From the NCBI GenBank assembly GCA_018666235.1, contig JABJAB010000001.1:62001-126000 (forward strand): DNA of 64,000 nt. The letters run 5' to 3'. The translations under genes were made by a program, and so were the position numbers. Source of the stretch: Ilumatobacter sp. (lineage in GTDB: Bacteria > Actinomycetota > Acidimicrobiia > Acidimicrobiales > Ilumatobacteraceae). Under the pieces are notes generated by a model that saw only the letters and a list, made by a program, of their open reading frames with translations, was not told the origin of the DNA and ran no database searches. The stretch's first letter is position 1. Each line of letters starts with the position of its first letter. Below, piece after piece: positions 42,922-51,905 of the stretch.

Positions 42922-44564
42922 CCGACACCGCAGTCGCTCCGATCGCCGCGCCTCGACTGGGCTCGACCAAGCGAGACGGTCAGCTCAGCGGATTCGGTGC
43001 GCTCCTTCGACTCAGAATGCGGCTCGACCGGGTGCGGGTCGTCTGGTGGTTCGCCGGCATCGTTGGACTTGTCGCTGCCACGACGCAGAGCATCGTCGGC
43101 CTGTACGACACGCAAGCCGACCTCGATCAGTACGCCGAGCTCGTTGACGGGAACGCGGCGCTGATCGTGCAGGCGGGGCCCGGGTACGGCCTCGACACAC
43201 CGACAACGGGTGCGGTGGTGATGAACGAACTCAGCATCTGGACGCTCATCGCCGTGGCGCTCATGAGCATCTTTTTGACGGTGCGGCACACTCGGACTGA
43301 AGAGGAGACTGAGCGGATCGAGTTGATCAGAGCTGCGCCGATCGGCCGCCATGCCCCACTCGCTGCGACGTGTGTTCACGTGATTCTCGTGGTGGTCGCT
43401 GTCGCCGCCGGCGCGGTGGCCGTTCTGCTGGCGGCCGATCTGCCGACCGCAGGCTCGCTGGCCTTCGGTGCTGCGATGGTCGGCATCGGCGCTGTCTTCA
43501 TCTCGGTTGCAGCGATCGCTGCGCAAGTGGTCGGCGGGGCGCGCGCTGCGCTCGGGCTCGCATCAACGGTGCTCGCTGTGATGTTCGTCGTGCGCGCTGT
43601 CGGTGACGTCACGGCACCGGCGCTCTCGTGGGGGTCACCCATCGGGTGGGGGCAGGCCATCCGGGCCTTTGCTGACGAACGCTGGTGGGTACTCGTCATT
43701 CCGGTGGGAGCGTCGGCCGGACTCCTCGCCCTCGCCATCCACTTGCAGTCACGTCGAGATGTCGGTGCCGGAATGCTGCCGCAGCGAATCGGCAATGCAA
43801 CGGCTGGTCCACGGCTCGGTTCCACCTTCGGTCTTGCGGTGCGTTTGCAACGCGCCTTGGTTGCGGGGTGGCTCGTCGGCCTGGCGCTCTTCGGTTTCTT
43901 TTATGGCATCATCGCCGATCAGGCCGAGACGCTTTTTGCCGATAATCCGGAGATGGCGGACTTCTTCGAGCAGCTGGGTCAAGCGTCGCCGACCGACGCG
44001 TTCCTGTCGACGGCGCTGTTCATGCTCGCCTTCATCGCCTCAGGGTTTGCGATCTCGTCCGTCCTTCGACTCCGATCCGAAGAGGCAGCGACGCGCGCCG
44101 ACTGGATACTCGCCACTCCGACCGCTCGGCACACATGGGCGATGAGCCACCTCGTCGTGGCAACCGTCGGGGTGACGGCCATCATGGCCGTGTCGGGTGT
44201 CGCTACCGGAGTGGGCTTCGCCCTGGTCAGCGGTGACGTTGGACAGATCGCGCGCATCGTGGCCGGTGCCCTCGTGCTGACGCCCGCACTCTGGGTGCTG
44301 TGCGGCGTCACGACACTGCTCATCGGTTACTCGAGACACGCGGCGAACGCGGCCTGGGCGGTGCTGGCGGCGCTAGTCGTGATCGGTCTTTTCGGGCCGC
44401 TGCTCGAGCTCCCCCAGTGGGTTCGCAACCTGTCGCCGTTCGAACACGTTCCGGCGCTTCCCGGTAGCAGTTTCGACATCGTGCCGCTGGTCGTGTTGAC
44501 CGCGTTCGCTGTCGTCGGTCTCACCGTCGGCGTCCGCGCACTGGCACGTCGCGACATCGGTTGA
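42918..44564 (+). CDS. ABC-2 type exporter permease
   Basis: A 548-residue membrane protein with about 12 hydrophobic segments in two halves (each beginning RLRMRLDRVRVVWWFAGIVGLVAA-like or AVRLQRALVAGWLVGLALFGFF). The size and duplication match the large permeases of polyketide/antibiotic exporters (the TnrB/tetronasin-resistance type). Overlaps the ATPase gene by 4 bases. Substrate not predictable. Confidence 0.88.
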   Translation: MTDTAVAPIAAPRLGSTKRDGQLSGFGALLRLRMRLDRVRVVWWFAGIVGLVAATTQSIVGLYDTQADLDQYAELVDGNAALIVQAGPGYGLDTPTTGAVVMNELSIWTLIAVALMSIFLTVRHTRTEEETERIELIRAAPIGRHAPLAATCVHVILVVVAVAAGAVAVLLAADLPTAGSLAFGAAMVGIGAVFISVAAIAAQVVGGARAALGLASTVLAVMFVVRAVGDVTAPALSWGSPIGWGQAIRAFADERWWVLVIPVGASAGLLALAIHLQSRRDVGAGMLPQRIGNATAGPRLGSTFGLAVRLQRALVAGWLVGLALFGFFYGIIADQAETLFADNPEMADFFEQLGQASPTDAFLSTALFMLAFIASGFAISSVLRLRSEEAATRADWILATPTARHTWAMSHLVVATVGVTAIMAVSGVATGVGFALVSGDVGQIARIVAGALVLTPALWVLCGVTTLLIGYSRHAANAAWAVLAALVVIGLFGPLLELPQWVRNLSPFEHVPALPGSSFDIVPLVVLTAFAVVGLTVGVRALARRDIG

Positions 44565-44595
44565 AACCGGTCCCAACTGCCCGCTCGACGTTGTC

Positions 44596-45759
44596 TCAGT
44601 AGGACTTGGGGAGGCCGAGGACGTTCTGGGCGATGTAGTTGAGCGTCATCTCTTGGCTGACGGGCGCAAGTCGTTGCAGCCGAGCCTCGCGCCAATACCG
44701 CTCAACGTGATATTCGGTGGCGTAGCCCAAACCGCCGTGCGTTTGGATCGCTTGATCGGCAGCGAAGAACGACGCCTCGGCTGCCAGGTATTTGGCGGTG
44801 TTGGCCTGCTCGCCACATTCGAGCCCGGCGTCATAACGCTCAGCGGCCACCAGCATCATCGTGTACGCCGCCTGCAGGTCCATGTGAGCCTTGGCCAACG
44901 GGTGCGAGATCGCCTGGTTCTTGCCGATGGGGCGACCGAAGACCTCGCGCTCTTGGGCGTACGCGATGGCTCGCCGCAGAGCGACCTCCCCGATCCCGCA
45001 GGCCATCGAGGCAAGCAGAATACGTTCGGCGTTCAGTCCGTGCAGGATGTGGTGGAATCCGCGGCCGCGTTCACCGACGAGGCGCCAGCCTTCGACCGGT
45101 AAATCGTCGTAGGCCACCTCACACGACGCCACCGCATTGCGCCCGAGCTTCGGGATCGGCGCGATGTCGCAATACTGCGGGTCGAGGTCGACAAGAAACA
45201 GTGACAGACCGCCGAACCCTTCGCCTGGCGTTCCGTCGGTGCGGGCGAGCAGTAGGCAGACCTCAGACTCGAGTGCCTTCGACGTCCAAATCTTGCGACC
45301 CGAAATGATGAAGCCACCCATTCCGTCGTCGGTGGCGCGCGTCGAGATGCGACTCGTGTCGGTCCCAGCATCCGGTTCGGTCACCCCGAAGGCAACGTGG
45401 AGATCGCCTGCCGCTGCTCGGGGAAGAAAGGTGTCCTTGAGTTGGTCGTTGCCAAACTTGATGACCGGGGCGAGGCCGAACATCGTCAAGTGCAGCGCGG
45501 TCGAGCCGTTCATTGCAGCGCCCGACGCTGCGACACGATTCAAGACGAGTGCACCTTCGGCAATCCCCTGGCCGCCGCCGCCGTATTGCTCGGGGATCGC
45601 GATGCCAACCCATCCACCGGCGGCCATCGCGTTGTAGAAGTCCCAGGGAAACTCATGGTCGCGATCCTTCTGCGACCAGTAGTCATCGTCGAAGTCAGCA
45701 CAGACGCGATCAACACCTTCGGCAATCGCGGCACGGTGTTCATCGTTATCGAGTGTCAT
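44596..45759 (-). CDS. Acyl-CoA dehydrogenase
   Basis: A 387-residue FAD enzyme. AFGVTEPDAGTDTSRISTRA gives the FAD/substrate segment, GFIISGRKIWTSKAL, and the C-terminal QTHGGLGYATEYHVERYWREARL is the GGxGY region, ending in QEMTLNYIAQNVLGL. Catalytic Glu not assignable by sequence. Start at ATG 45759; the frame extends upstream but without family residues. Paired with the APH-like gene 55 bases away, as often in acyl-CoA catabolic operons. Confidence 0.92.
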   Translation of the reverse strand: MTLDNDEHRAAIAEGVDRVCADFDDDYWSQKDRDHEFPWDFYNAMAAGGWVGIAIPEQYGGGGQGIAEGALVLNRVAASGAAMNGSTALHLTMFGLAPVIKFGNDQLKDTFLPRAAAGDLHVAFGVTEPDAGTDTSRISTRATDDGMGGFIISGRKIWTSKALESEVCLLLARTDGTPGEGFGGLSLFLVDLDPQYCDIAPIPKLGRNAVASCEVAYDDLPVEGWRLVGERGRGFHHILHGLNAERILLASMACGIGEVALRRAIAYAQEREVFGRPIGKNQAISHPLAKAHMDLQAAYTMMLVAAERYDAGLECGEQANTAKYLAAEASFFAADQAIQTHGGLGYATEYHVERYWREARLQRLAPVSQEMTLNYIAQNVLGLPKSY

Positions 45760-45814
45760 CGGGTACCGAGCTTGGCAGCCAGCGTCCTCGATCGACGAGC
45801 GCACGACATCGGTG

Positions 45815-46867
45815 TCACGCGTCGAGCAGTGATTCGAGGTCCAACGCGTCGATGGCTCGTGCACACCGCCGGTTCATCGTTTCGATCAGCGCGAACTGAC
45901 GTGGGTCGTCGAAGTCCATCCCCCGGGCGGCAACGATCGGATAGACGAGACAGAACAACGCGGCCAGCCGGTAGTCCTCCCACAGACGATTGGTTTCGGC
46001 AGGCGATACGCCTGCAGCGTGGAGCGCGGCGATATACCGATCAAAGAGGGCTCGCTCGTGGGCGACCGCGACGTCAGGCAAGAGGCTCTGGGTGACGAAG
46101 TAGGCCAGATCGTAAGACGGCGAACCGAGACCGGTCAGCTGGAAGTCGAGGAGGACCGTGCGGCCATCTGCAGCGAAGAAGATGTTGTCAGCGCGGTAGT
46201 CGCCGTGAATCACCGTGGTGGGCGATGTCGACAGCGTCGCCAACATCGCGGGCATCGCCTCTGCCCAACGTGGTGCCACGTTGGCGATCGCTGGCTCAAC
46301 GTCCATCAGCGAACTGACCTTCTCCCAGCCTTCGGCGAAGACGACGGGCAAGACGGCGAGGTAGATCGGGTCGGCCAGACTCACCGCAGCGCCGGTCTCG
46401 ACGAACCGTTCCGCATCACCCCAGAACTCTGCGTGCCAGAGAGCGAGTTCGTCGACGGCACGCTCGGCATCGGCGATCTCCATCCCTTCGATCTGGTCGA
46501 CGACTCGATGCCCGCCTTCGTCTTCCATCAGGACAAAGTACGAAGCTCCGTCCTCTGACACGGCACCTCCGAACCCTTGTGGCGCGTCGATCGGCGAGCG
46601 CTCCCGGAGCTCTTCATAGAACTTGACCTCACGCTCGTACATCCGCAGCATCGAGCTCGTGAACACTGCCGCTTCGTCAAGCGCCGGCAGTTTCAGCACC
46701 AGGGTCTTGGGAACGTCGGTGCCACTGAGGTGCAGGCGGTAGACGGCACTACTGACGCCAATACCGACGCCAATGATCTCGGCGTCGAGTCCGGTGACGG
46801 CGAGTCCGGTGGCCGCGGCCAGCCATTCGACAGTCACTTCATCGATCGTGGCGGGAATCTTCGTCAT
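45815..46867 (-). CDS. Aminoglycoside-phosphotransferase/choline-kinase-like kinase
   Basis: A 350-residue kinase of the APH/EcKL superfamily. Catalytic loop VIHGDYRADNIFF and metal-binding LLDFQLTGLGSPSYDLAYF are clear; LVLKLPA is the N-lobe Lys strand, and YFVLMEDEGG lies at the hinge. GGAG before the ATG at 46867 supports the start. In actinobacteria such genes often sit with acyl-CoA dehydrogenases, as here, and may activate sterol or amine substrates; the acceptor is unknown. Confidence 0.88.
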   Translation of the reverse strand: MTKIPATIDEVTVEWLAAATGLAVTGLDAEIIGVGIGVSSAVYRLHLSGTDVPKTLVLKLPALDEAAVFTSSMLRMYEREVKFYEELRERSPIDAPQGFGGAVSEDGASYFVLMEDEGGHRVVDQIEGMEIADAERAVDELALWHAEFWGDAERFVETGAAVSLADPIYLAVLPVVFAEGWEKVSSLMDVEPAIANVAPRWAEAMPAMLATLSTSPTTVIHGDYRADNIFFAADGRTVLLDFQLTGLGSPSYDLAYFVTQSLLPDVAVAHERALFDRYIAALHAAGVSPAETNRLWEDYRLAALFCLVYPIVAARGMDFDDPRQFALIETMNRRCARAIDALDLESLLDA

Positions 46868-46886
46868 GGGCACTCCATCCGTCGTG

Positions 46887-46905
46887 CCGCCGCGCAGCGC
46901 GGCGG
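46887..46905. repeat. 8-bp GC hairpin in divergent gap
   Basis: CCGCCGCG and CGCGGCGG with a 3-base loop, in the gap between the APH-like and dimethylformamidase-like genes, upstream of both. May be an operator or chance structure in GC-rich DNA. Confidence 0.35.
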
Positions 46906-46987
46906 GTTGACTCAGATGCTCGCATATCATCGACGTGACGCCCGACACGGCCGAAGGGGCCGGTGGACCATGTGCCAGGATCAGTCC

Positions 46988-48496
46988 ATGGCGATCGAAA
47001 CTGTCACCGGGTACTGCTGGCCCCAATCCATCACGGCGGGCGCAGGCGTCGCACTGCATCTGTCATCTGCGGGCGGCCGACCGGTCGACGTCGAGATCGC
47101 CCGTCTCGGCGCTGAGCGGACGGTGCTGTGGACCGACACCGTCGATGCCGGTGACCACGCGACGCCGCGCGACGCTGACGCCCACGGCTGCAACTGGCCG
47201 GTTGCGACAACGGTGACCGCCGACGATCAGTGGTCATCGGGGTACTACGAGGTCCAACTGACGATTGATGTCGACGGCAAGACTCGACAGAGCCACGCGT
47301 TCTTCGTCGTGCGTCCGAGCGCCAATTCGGCCAACACGATTCTGTTGCAACTCGCGACAAATACGTGGCACGCCTACAACGACTTCGCCGGCCGCAATCT
47401 CTACACCGGCAACACCCGTGCCTCCCTGCAACGTCCGATGGCGCGCGGGTACCTGTTCAAACCCGCCGGAGCAGGTCGTCGAGTGACCACGACCAACCCA
47501 CCCGACCGCGACATGAATGCCCATGTCGGCTACATCCGGATGAACCATCTCTCCGGGTGGGCGGGATCGGCTGGGTGGCCGGACTGGGAGTGGCCGTTCC
47601 TCGCCTGGGCCGAGCGCAACGGCTACGGCATTGATGTCATGACCAACGCCGACCTCGAGGAGCATCCGGGCATCGTCGACAGGTACCAGCTGTTGTTGTC
47701 GGTCGGACACGACGAGTACTGGTCCGGTCCAATGCGCGACACGGTCGAATCGTTCATCGCTGGTGGTGGCAACGTCGCATTCTTTTCGGGCAACACCGCG
47801 CTGTGGCAGGTGCGGATGGAAGACCCTGACAACGACGGCCCAGCGACGGTGATGGTCGGGTACAAAGGGCAGTTCAAGGATGATCCGGTGTATGGAACGG
47901 ACCGCATCGGTGAGCTGACGAGCATCTGGTCCGATCATCTGATCGGCCGCCCTGAGAACCAGATGACCGGGGTGAGTTTCACCCGTGGCGGCTATCACCG
48001 CATCGGCAAGCGCGTCACCAATGGTGCTGGCGGCTACACGGTGTATCGCCCCGAGCACTGGATGTTCGACGGCACGGAGATCGACTACGGCGACGTACTC
48101 GGCGCAGCTGCAACCACGGTTGGGTACGAATGCGACGGCTGTGAGTACACCGTTGTCGACGGGCTGCCGCACCCGACGGGCGTCGACGGAACGCCTGCCT
48201 CGTTCGAGATCTTGGGCATGGTTCCTGCTGCCCACTTCACGCGGACGACTGCCGGTCGGCCCCCGAAGCCGCATGAGCCATCCGAGATCGAGTTCCTCGC
48301 GTCACGGGTGTTCGACTCTCGGGATCCAGCGGCGGTCAAGAAGATCGCTGCTGGCCAGGCGATGCTCGGGAGCTACGTCTCCCCCGGCGGCGGCACGGTC
48401 ATCACTTCGGGCTCCACTGATTGGGCCCACGGCCTCGCCGGGCGGGACGAACAGATCGAGCAGATCACGCGCAACATCCTCGACCGCCTCGGCTGA
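46988..48496 (+). CDS. N,N-dimethylformamidase beta-subunit-like protein
   Basis: A 502-residue protein resembling the C-terminal part of the large (beta) subunit of N,N-dimethylformamidase, an amide hydrolase with an unusual mononuclear iron site built from two Tyr and a Glu. Supporting segments: ILLQLATNTWHAYNDFAGRNLY, YLFKPAGAGRRVT, LLLSVGHDEYWSGPMRD, GGNVAFFSGNTALWQV and WAHGLAGRDEQIEQITRNIL. No small (alpha) subunit gene is adjacent and the protein is shorter than the known subunit (about 760). Start uncertain: ATG 46988, or ATG 46970. Substrate unknown. Confidence 0.7.
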   Translation: MAIETVTGYCWPQSITAGAGVALHLSSAGGRPVDVEIARLGAERTVLWTDTVDAGDHATPRDADAHGCNWPVATTVTADDQWSSGYYEVQLTIDVDGKTRQSHAFFVVRPSANSANTILLQLATNTWHAYNDFAGRNLYTGNTRASLQRPMARGYLFKPAGAGRRVTTTNPPDRDMNAHVGYIRMNHLSGWAGSAGWPDWEWPFLAWAERNGYGIDVMTNADLEEHPGIVDRYQLLLSVGHDEYWSGPMRDTVESFIAGGGNVAFFSGNTALWQVRMEDPDNDGPATVMVGYKGQFKDDPVYGTDRIGELTSIWSDHLIGRPENQMTGVSFTRGGYHRIGKRVTNGAGGYTVYRPEHWMFDGTEIDYGDVLGAAATTVGYECDGCEYTVVDGLPHPTGVDGTPASFEILGMVPAAHFTRTTAGRPPKPHEPSEIEFLASRVFDSRDPAAVKKIAAGQAMLGSYVSPGGGTVITSGSTDWAHGLAGRDEQIEQITRNILDRLG

Positions 48497-48498
48497 CT

Positions 48499-48545
48499 TC
48501 CCTCCAGGTCTCCCCGTGGACCCGGCGCGCACGCGGTGGGAGGGA
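48499..48545 (+). terminator. Possible stem-loop after dimethylformamidase-like gene
   Basis: TCCCTCC (48499-48505) and GGAGGGA (48539-48545) are exact inverted repeats, 2 bases past the stop codon of the preceding gene, but the 33-base loop makes a terminator uncertain. Confidence 0.3.
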
Positions 48546-48591
48546 ATCTCGTGGAACGGATGTGGCGCCCGCTCGCCGGTAGGTTTCGGGA

Positions 48592-50160
48592 GTGACCGGA
48601 TCCGAGGGAGCGAACGACGAGGTGCGCCGGCGCTTGCTTGATGCGATGGCGGTGCTGCGCGAGGTCATTGCTGCTCCGGAAATGGCCAACGAACTCGACG
48701 CTGACGAAAAGGCCGACTTCTTCAATGCGGCCGGTGATGTGTTCTGTCCCGATCCGGAGATTCGCCGGCGGCGCACCAAGCTGCTGCAGCAGCAGCGTCG
48801 CAACGAGCGCACTCAACGAGATGACGACGTGCTCGGCGAAACCGGCATCCGTACGCTGCGCAGTAAGCCGGTGTTCACCACGCCCGACGTGTTCGCACCG
48901 GGCGACTTTGAGCAGCGCGACGTCGCCGATGATCCGGACCGGCCAGCGTTTCGTGAGACGCTCGAGCCTCAGCACTGCTACATCTGCAAGGTCCGCTATC
49001 ACGAAGTGCACCACTTCTACGACCAGCTCTGCCCCAGCTGTGCGGCGCTCAACTACACCAAGCGCGGCGAACTGGCCGACATGTCGGGGATGGTCGTGTT
49101 GCTGACCGGTGGCCGCGTGAAAATCGGGTACCAGGCCGGCATCAAGCTGCTGCGCTGCGGAGCCGAGCTGATTGTGGCGACGCGCTTCGCGCGTGACGCT
49201 GCGGAGCGGTACGCGGCAGAGCCCGACTTCGCCGACTGGGGCGACCGACTCGAAATCTTCGGGCTCGACCTCCGCCACACCCCAAGCGTGGAGGCCTTCT
49301 GCGCACACCTCCTCGCGACGCGCACGCGACTTGATGCCATCGTCAACAATGCGTGCCAGACCGTGCGCCGACCGCCAAGCTTCTACGAACACATGATGGA
49401 CCGCGAAACAGCGGCCCTCGAGTCGCTGCCGGCCGATGTCCTGCAACTCGTCGGCTCGTACGAAACACTCCGCAACGCCGCGCCCTCCCTCCCGCTCGGC
49501 GAGGACAGATCAGCTGCGCTCGCACCCGCCGCCGAGGCCACCGACGTTCCGGGCCTCACTCGCGCTGCCGAGCTCTCCCAGGCGATGCTGCTGCCCGAGG
49601 ACCGCCCGACTGTTGCTTCGCTCTTTCCTGCGGGCCAACTCGATCAAGACCTGCAGCAGGTCGATCTTCGTGGCCGAAACTCATGGCGACTGCAGCTCCA
49701 CGAAGTGTCGGCGGTCGAACTGCTGGAGACGCAACTGGTCAATGCTGTGGCGCCGTTCGTGTTGAACGCCCGACTGAAGCCGTTGATGGAGGCAACCCCC
49801 GGAGATCACAAACACGTGGTCAACGTGTCAGCCGTCGAGGGTCAGTTCTACCGGCCGCGGAAGACCACCAAGCACCCGCACACCAACATGGCAAAGGCCG
49901 CGTTGAACATGATGACGAGGACGTCCGCGACCGATTATCACGACTCGGGCATCAATATGAACAGCGTCGACACCGGCTGGGTCAGCGACGAGGACCCTGT
50001 TGCCATCGCCGAGGCCAAGACCGCTGAGCAACGGTTCCATCCCCCGCTCGACATCGTCGACGGCGCAGCGCGCATCGTCGATCCGATCATCGACGGATTG
50101 AACACCGGCACTCATGTGTGGGGCCAGTTCCTCAAGGACTACACGTCAACCGACTGGTAG
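48592..50160 (+). CDS. SDR-fold protein with N-terminal zinc-ribbon domain
   Basis: A 522-residue protein. After a Glu/Arg-rich N-terminus comes a CxxC...CxxC zinc ribbon (CYICK with Cys129/132, LCPSC with Cys147/150), then an SDR Rossmann domain (LLTGGRVKIGYQ at about 171, IVNNACQTVRRPP). The catalytic SDR Tyr is replaced: HTNMAKAAL stands where YxxSKAAL is normally found, with Thr at the Tyr position. A 120-residue insertion (about 260-390) lies inside the fold. GTG start with GGGA before it. Its 3' end overlaps the convergent GltB-type gene by 22 bases. Family is recognisable by shape; catalytic role uncertain. Confidence 0.75.
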   Translation: MTGSEGANDEVRRRLLDAMAVLREVIAAPEMANELDADEKADFFNAAGDVFCPDPEIRRRRTKLLQQQRRNERTQRDDDVLGETGIRTLRSKPVFTTPDVFAPGDFEQRDVADDPDRPAFRETLEPQHCYICKVRYHEVHHFYDQLCPSCAALNYTKRGELADMSGMVVLLTGGRVKIGYQAGIKLLRCGAELIVATRFARDAAERYAAEPDFADWGDRLEIFGLDLRHTPSVEAFCAHLLATRTRLDAIVNNACQTVRRPPSFYEHMMDRETAALESLPADVLQLVGSYETLRNAAPSLPLGEDRSAALAPAAEATDVPGLTRAAELSQAMLLPEDRPTVASLFPAGQLDQDLQQVDLRGRNSWRLQLHEVSAVELLETQLVNAVAPFVLNARLKPLMEATPGDHKHVVNVSAVEGQFYRPRKTTKHPHTNMAKAALNMMTRTSATDYHDSGINMNSVDTGWVSDEDPVAIAEAKTAEQRFHPPLDIVDGAARIVDPIIDGLNTGTHVWGQFLKDYTSTDW

Positions 50161-51722
50161 CCCGCGAAGCGGACACCGCTGAGCTTGGCCATCTTGTCAT
50201 CCCAGGTGGCGAGGTCGTTCTGGTTCAACTTCGACAGGTGATCGTGGCCGCACGCACGCGCCATCACCGACATGAGTTCGACCGATGCACTGAAGAACGT
50301 TGCGAGGCGTTGGGCCGATGCTGCGACGTCGAGTCGGGCTCGGAGTTCTGGCTTCTGGGTTGCGATCCCGGTCGGACAGTTGTTGGAGTTGCACATTCGA
50401 GCACCCACGCAGCCGATGGCCTGCATGGCTGAGTTCGACAGCGCGATGCCATCGGCGCCGAGAGCGAGCGCTTTGACGAAGTCAGTGGGGACGCGCAACC
50501 CGCCGGTCACGATCAACGTGACGCGCCCGCTTGCCCCTGCGTCGTCGAGGAAGCGGCGAGCCCTGGCGAGGGCTGGAATGGTCGGAACGCTGATGTGGTC
50601 GCGGAACATCGTCGGTGCGGCGCCGGTGCCACCTCCGCGGCCGTCGAGGATGACGTAATCGACTCCGGAATCAAGTGCGAATCCGAGATCCGCCTCGACG
50701 TGATTGGCGCTGAGCTTCATACCGATGGGAACGCCGCCGGACAGCTCGCGCACGCGGTCACCGAATCGACGAAAGTCATCGACACTGTGCAGGTTGGTGA
50801 AGGTTGGCGGCGACACGGCTGGGTGTCCCGGTTCGATGCCGCGGACCTCAGCAATCTTGCCGACGTTCTTCGACCCGGGCAGGTGTCCGCCCGTTCCGGT
50901 CTTCGCGCCCTGGCCGCCCTTGAAGTGGAAGGCTTGGATGGACGACAGGAGTTCTTCTCGGTAGCCGAACTGGGCACTGGCCAGTTCGTAGAAGTATCGG
51001 CTGTTGGCCCGCTGCTCTTCGGGAAGCATGCCGCCTTCCCCCGAGCAGATTCCCGTCCCGGCCAATTCGGCACCCGTGGCGAGAGCGACCTTGGCTTCTT
51101 CGGACAGCGCACCGAAACTCATGTCCGAGACGAACAGGGGGATGTCGAGGTGGAGCGGCCGCTCGGCCTCCGGCCCGATGACGAGTTCGGTGCCGACGGT
51201 GACGTCGTCGAGCAGCGGCTTCGTGGCCATCTGCGCCACCATGATCTGGATGTCGTCCCAGTGCGGGAGGTCCTTGCGTGGCACCCCCATCGACGTCATC
51301 GTTCCGTGGTGACCGATCTTCGTGAGGCCGTCTCGAGCCAACTGGTGAATGAACTCCACGGTGGGCTCCTCGGGCGTCGAACGAGCCGTCGGCGCCGCTC
51401 CCGAGCCGGACGGTGGCGGTGTAGCTGCAGCTGCGGCGGCGGCTGATCCTGTCGTTCCGACCTGGACGGCGGTGATCTGGGCGTGGCTGCCATCGCAGTA
51501 GGGCGCGTTGCCCGTGCGCTTGCACGCGCAGAGGTGGGCAGCACCGTCGGTTTCCGCTGTGAACGCCTTGGGCGTGAAATCGGTGCCAACGTGTGAACCG
51601 TCGCAGAATGGCTGATTGCTCGACCGACCGCAGGCACACCAGTGGTATTCCTCTCCAGCCGTCAGGTCAGCAACTGCCGGCTTGTTGTCGGCAATGGTCG
51701 GGTCGGTCGTGTTCTCTGACAT
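50139..51722 (-). CDS. Double-CDGSH / glutamate synthase FMN-domain fusion protein
   Basis: A 527-residue fusion. Residues 26-80 carry two CDGSH iron-sulfur motifs, CACGRSSNQPFCDGSH (Cys29, Cys31, Cys40, His44) and CACKRTGNAPYCDGSH (Cys65, Cys67, Cys76, His80), each expected to hold a mitoNEET-type [2Fe-2S]. An Ala/Pro linker leads to an FMN-binding glutamate synthase (GltB/GOGAT) domain (about 125-527) with SDMSFGALSEEAK, FHFKGGQGAKTGTGGHLPG, DYVILDGRGGGTGAAPTMF, GGLRVPTDFVKALALGADG and the CNSNNCPTG Cys set. No amidotransferase or reductase partner lies next to it. Single-domain GltB proteins are common oxidoreductases; their substrates are mostly unknown. Divergent from the aminotransferase. 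Confidence 0.87.
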   Translation of the reverse strand: MSENTTDPTIADNKPAVADLTAGEEYHWCACGRSSNQPFCDGSHVGTDFTPKAFTAETDGAAHLCACKRTGNAPYCDGSHAQITAVQVGTTGSAAAAAAATPPPSGSGAAPTARSTPEEPTVEFIHQLARDGLTKIGHHGTMTSMGVPRKDLPHWDDIQIMVAQMATKPLLDDVTVGTELVIGPEAERPLHLDIPLFVSDMSFGALSEEAKVALATGAELAGTGICSGEGGMLPEEQRANSRYFYELASAQFGYREELLSSIQAFHFKGGQGAKTGTGGHLPGSKNVGKIAEVRGIEPGHPAVSPPTFTNLHSVDDFRRFGDRVRELSGGVPIGMKLSANHVEADLGFALDSGVDYVILDGRGGGTGAAPTMFRDHISVPTIPALARARRFLDDAGASGRVTLIVTGGLRVPTDFVKALALGADGIALSNSAMQAIGCVGARMCNSNNCPTGIATQKPELRARLDVAASAQRLATFFSASVELMSVMARACGHDHLSKLNQNDLATWDDKMAKLSGVRFAGYQSVDV

Positions 51723-51905
51723 GTGGCGTGTCTCCTGACGATTCGGGTTGCGGGCGTGAGTGTAACCGGTTCTTGTTATTGCAATTATTGTGGATGCAGT
51801 CACCCCACGCCTTCCGGTCAGGAACGATCGACCTACTCACCCAGTTGGACTCAATCGTGCGCCCAGGCTCGCGTTGCACCGCGGCCAACGCATATCGTCG
51901 GCGAC

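Noticed and set aside
47234..48274. 346-codon open frame on the minus strand
   Set aside because: Antisense to the dimethylformamidase-like gene; no domain.
51770..51800. AT-rich ATTGCAAT palindrome in the CDGSH-GltB/aminotransferase gap
   Set aside because: Only 8 symmetric bases with no flanking symmetry; too little for an operator call.
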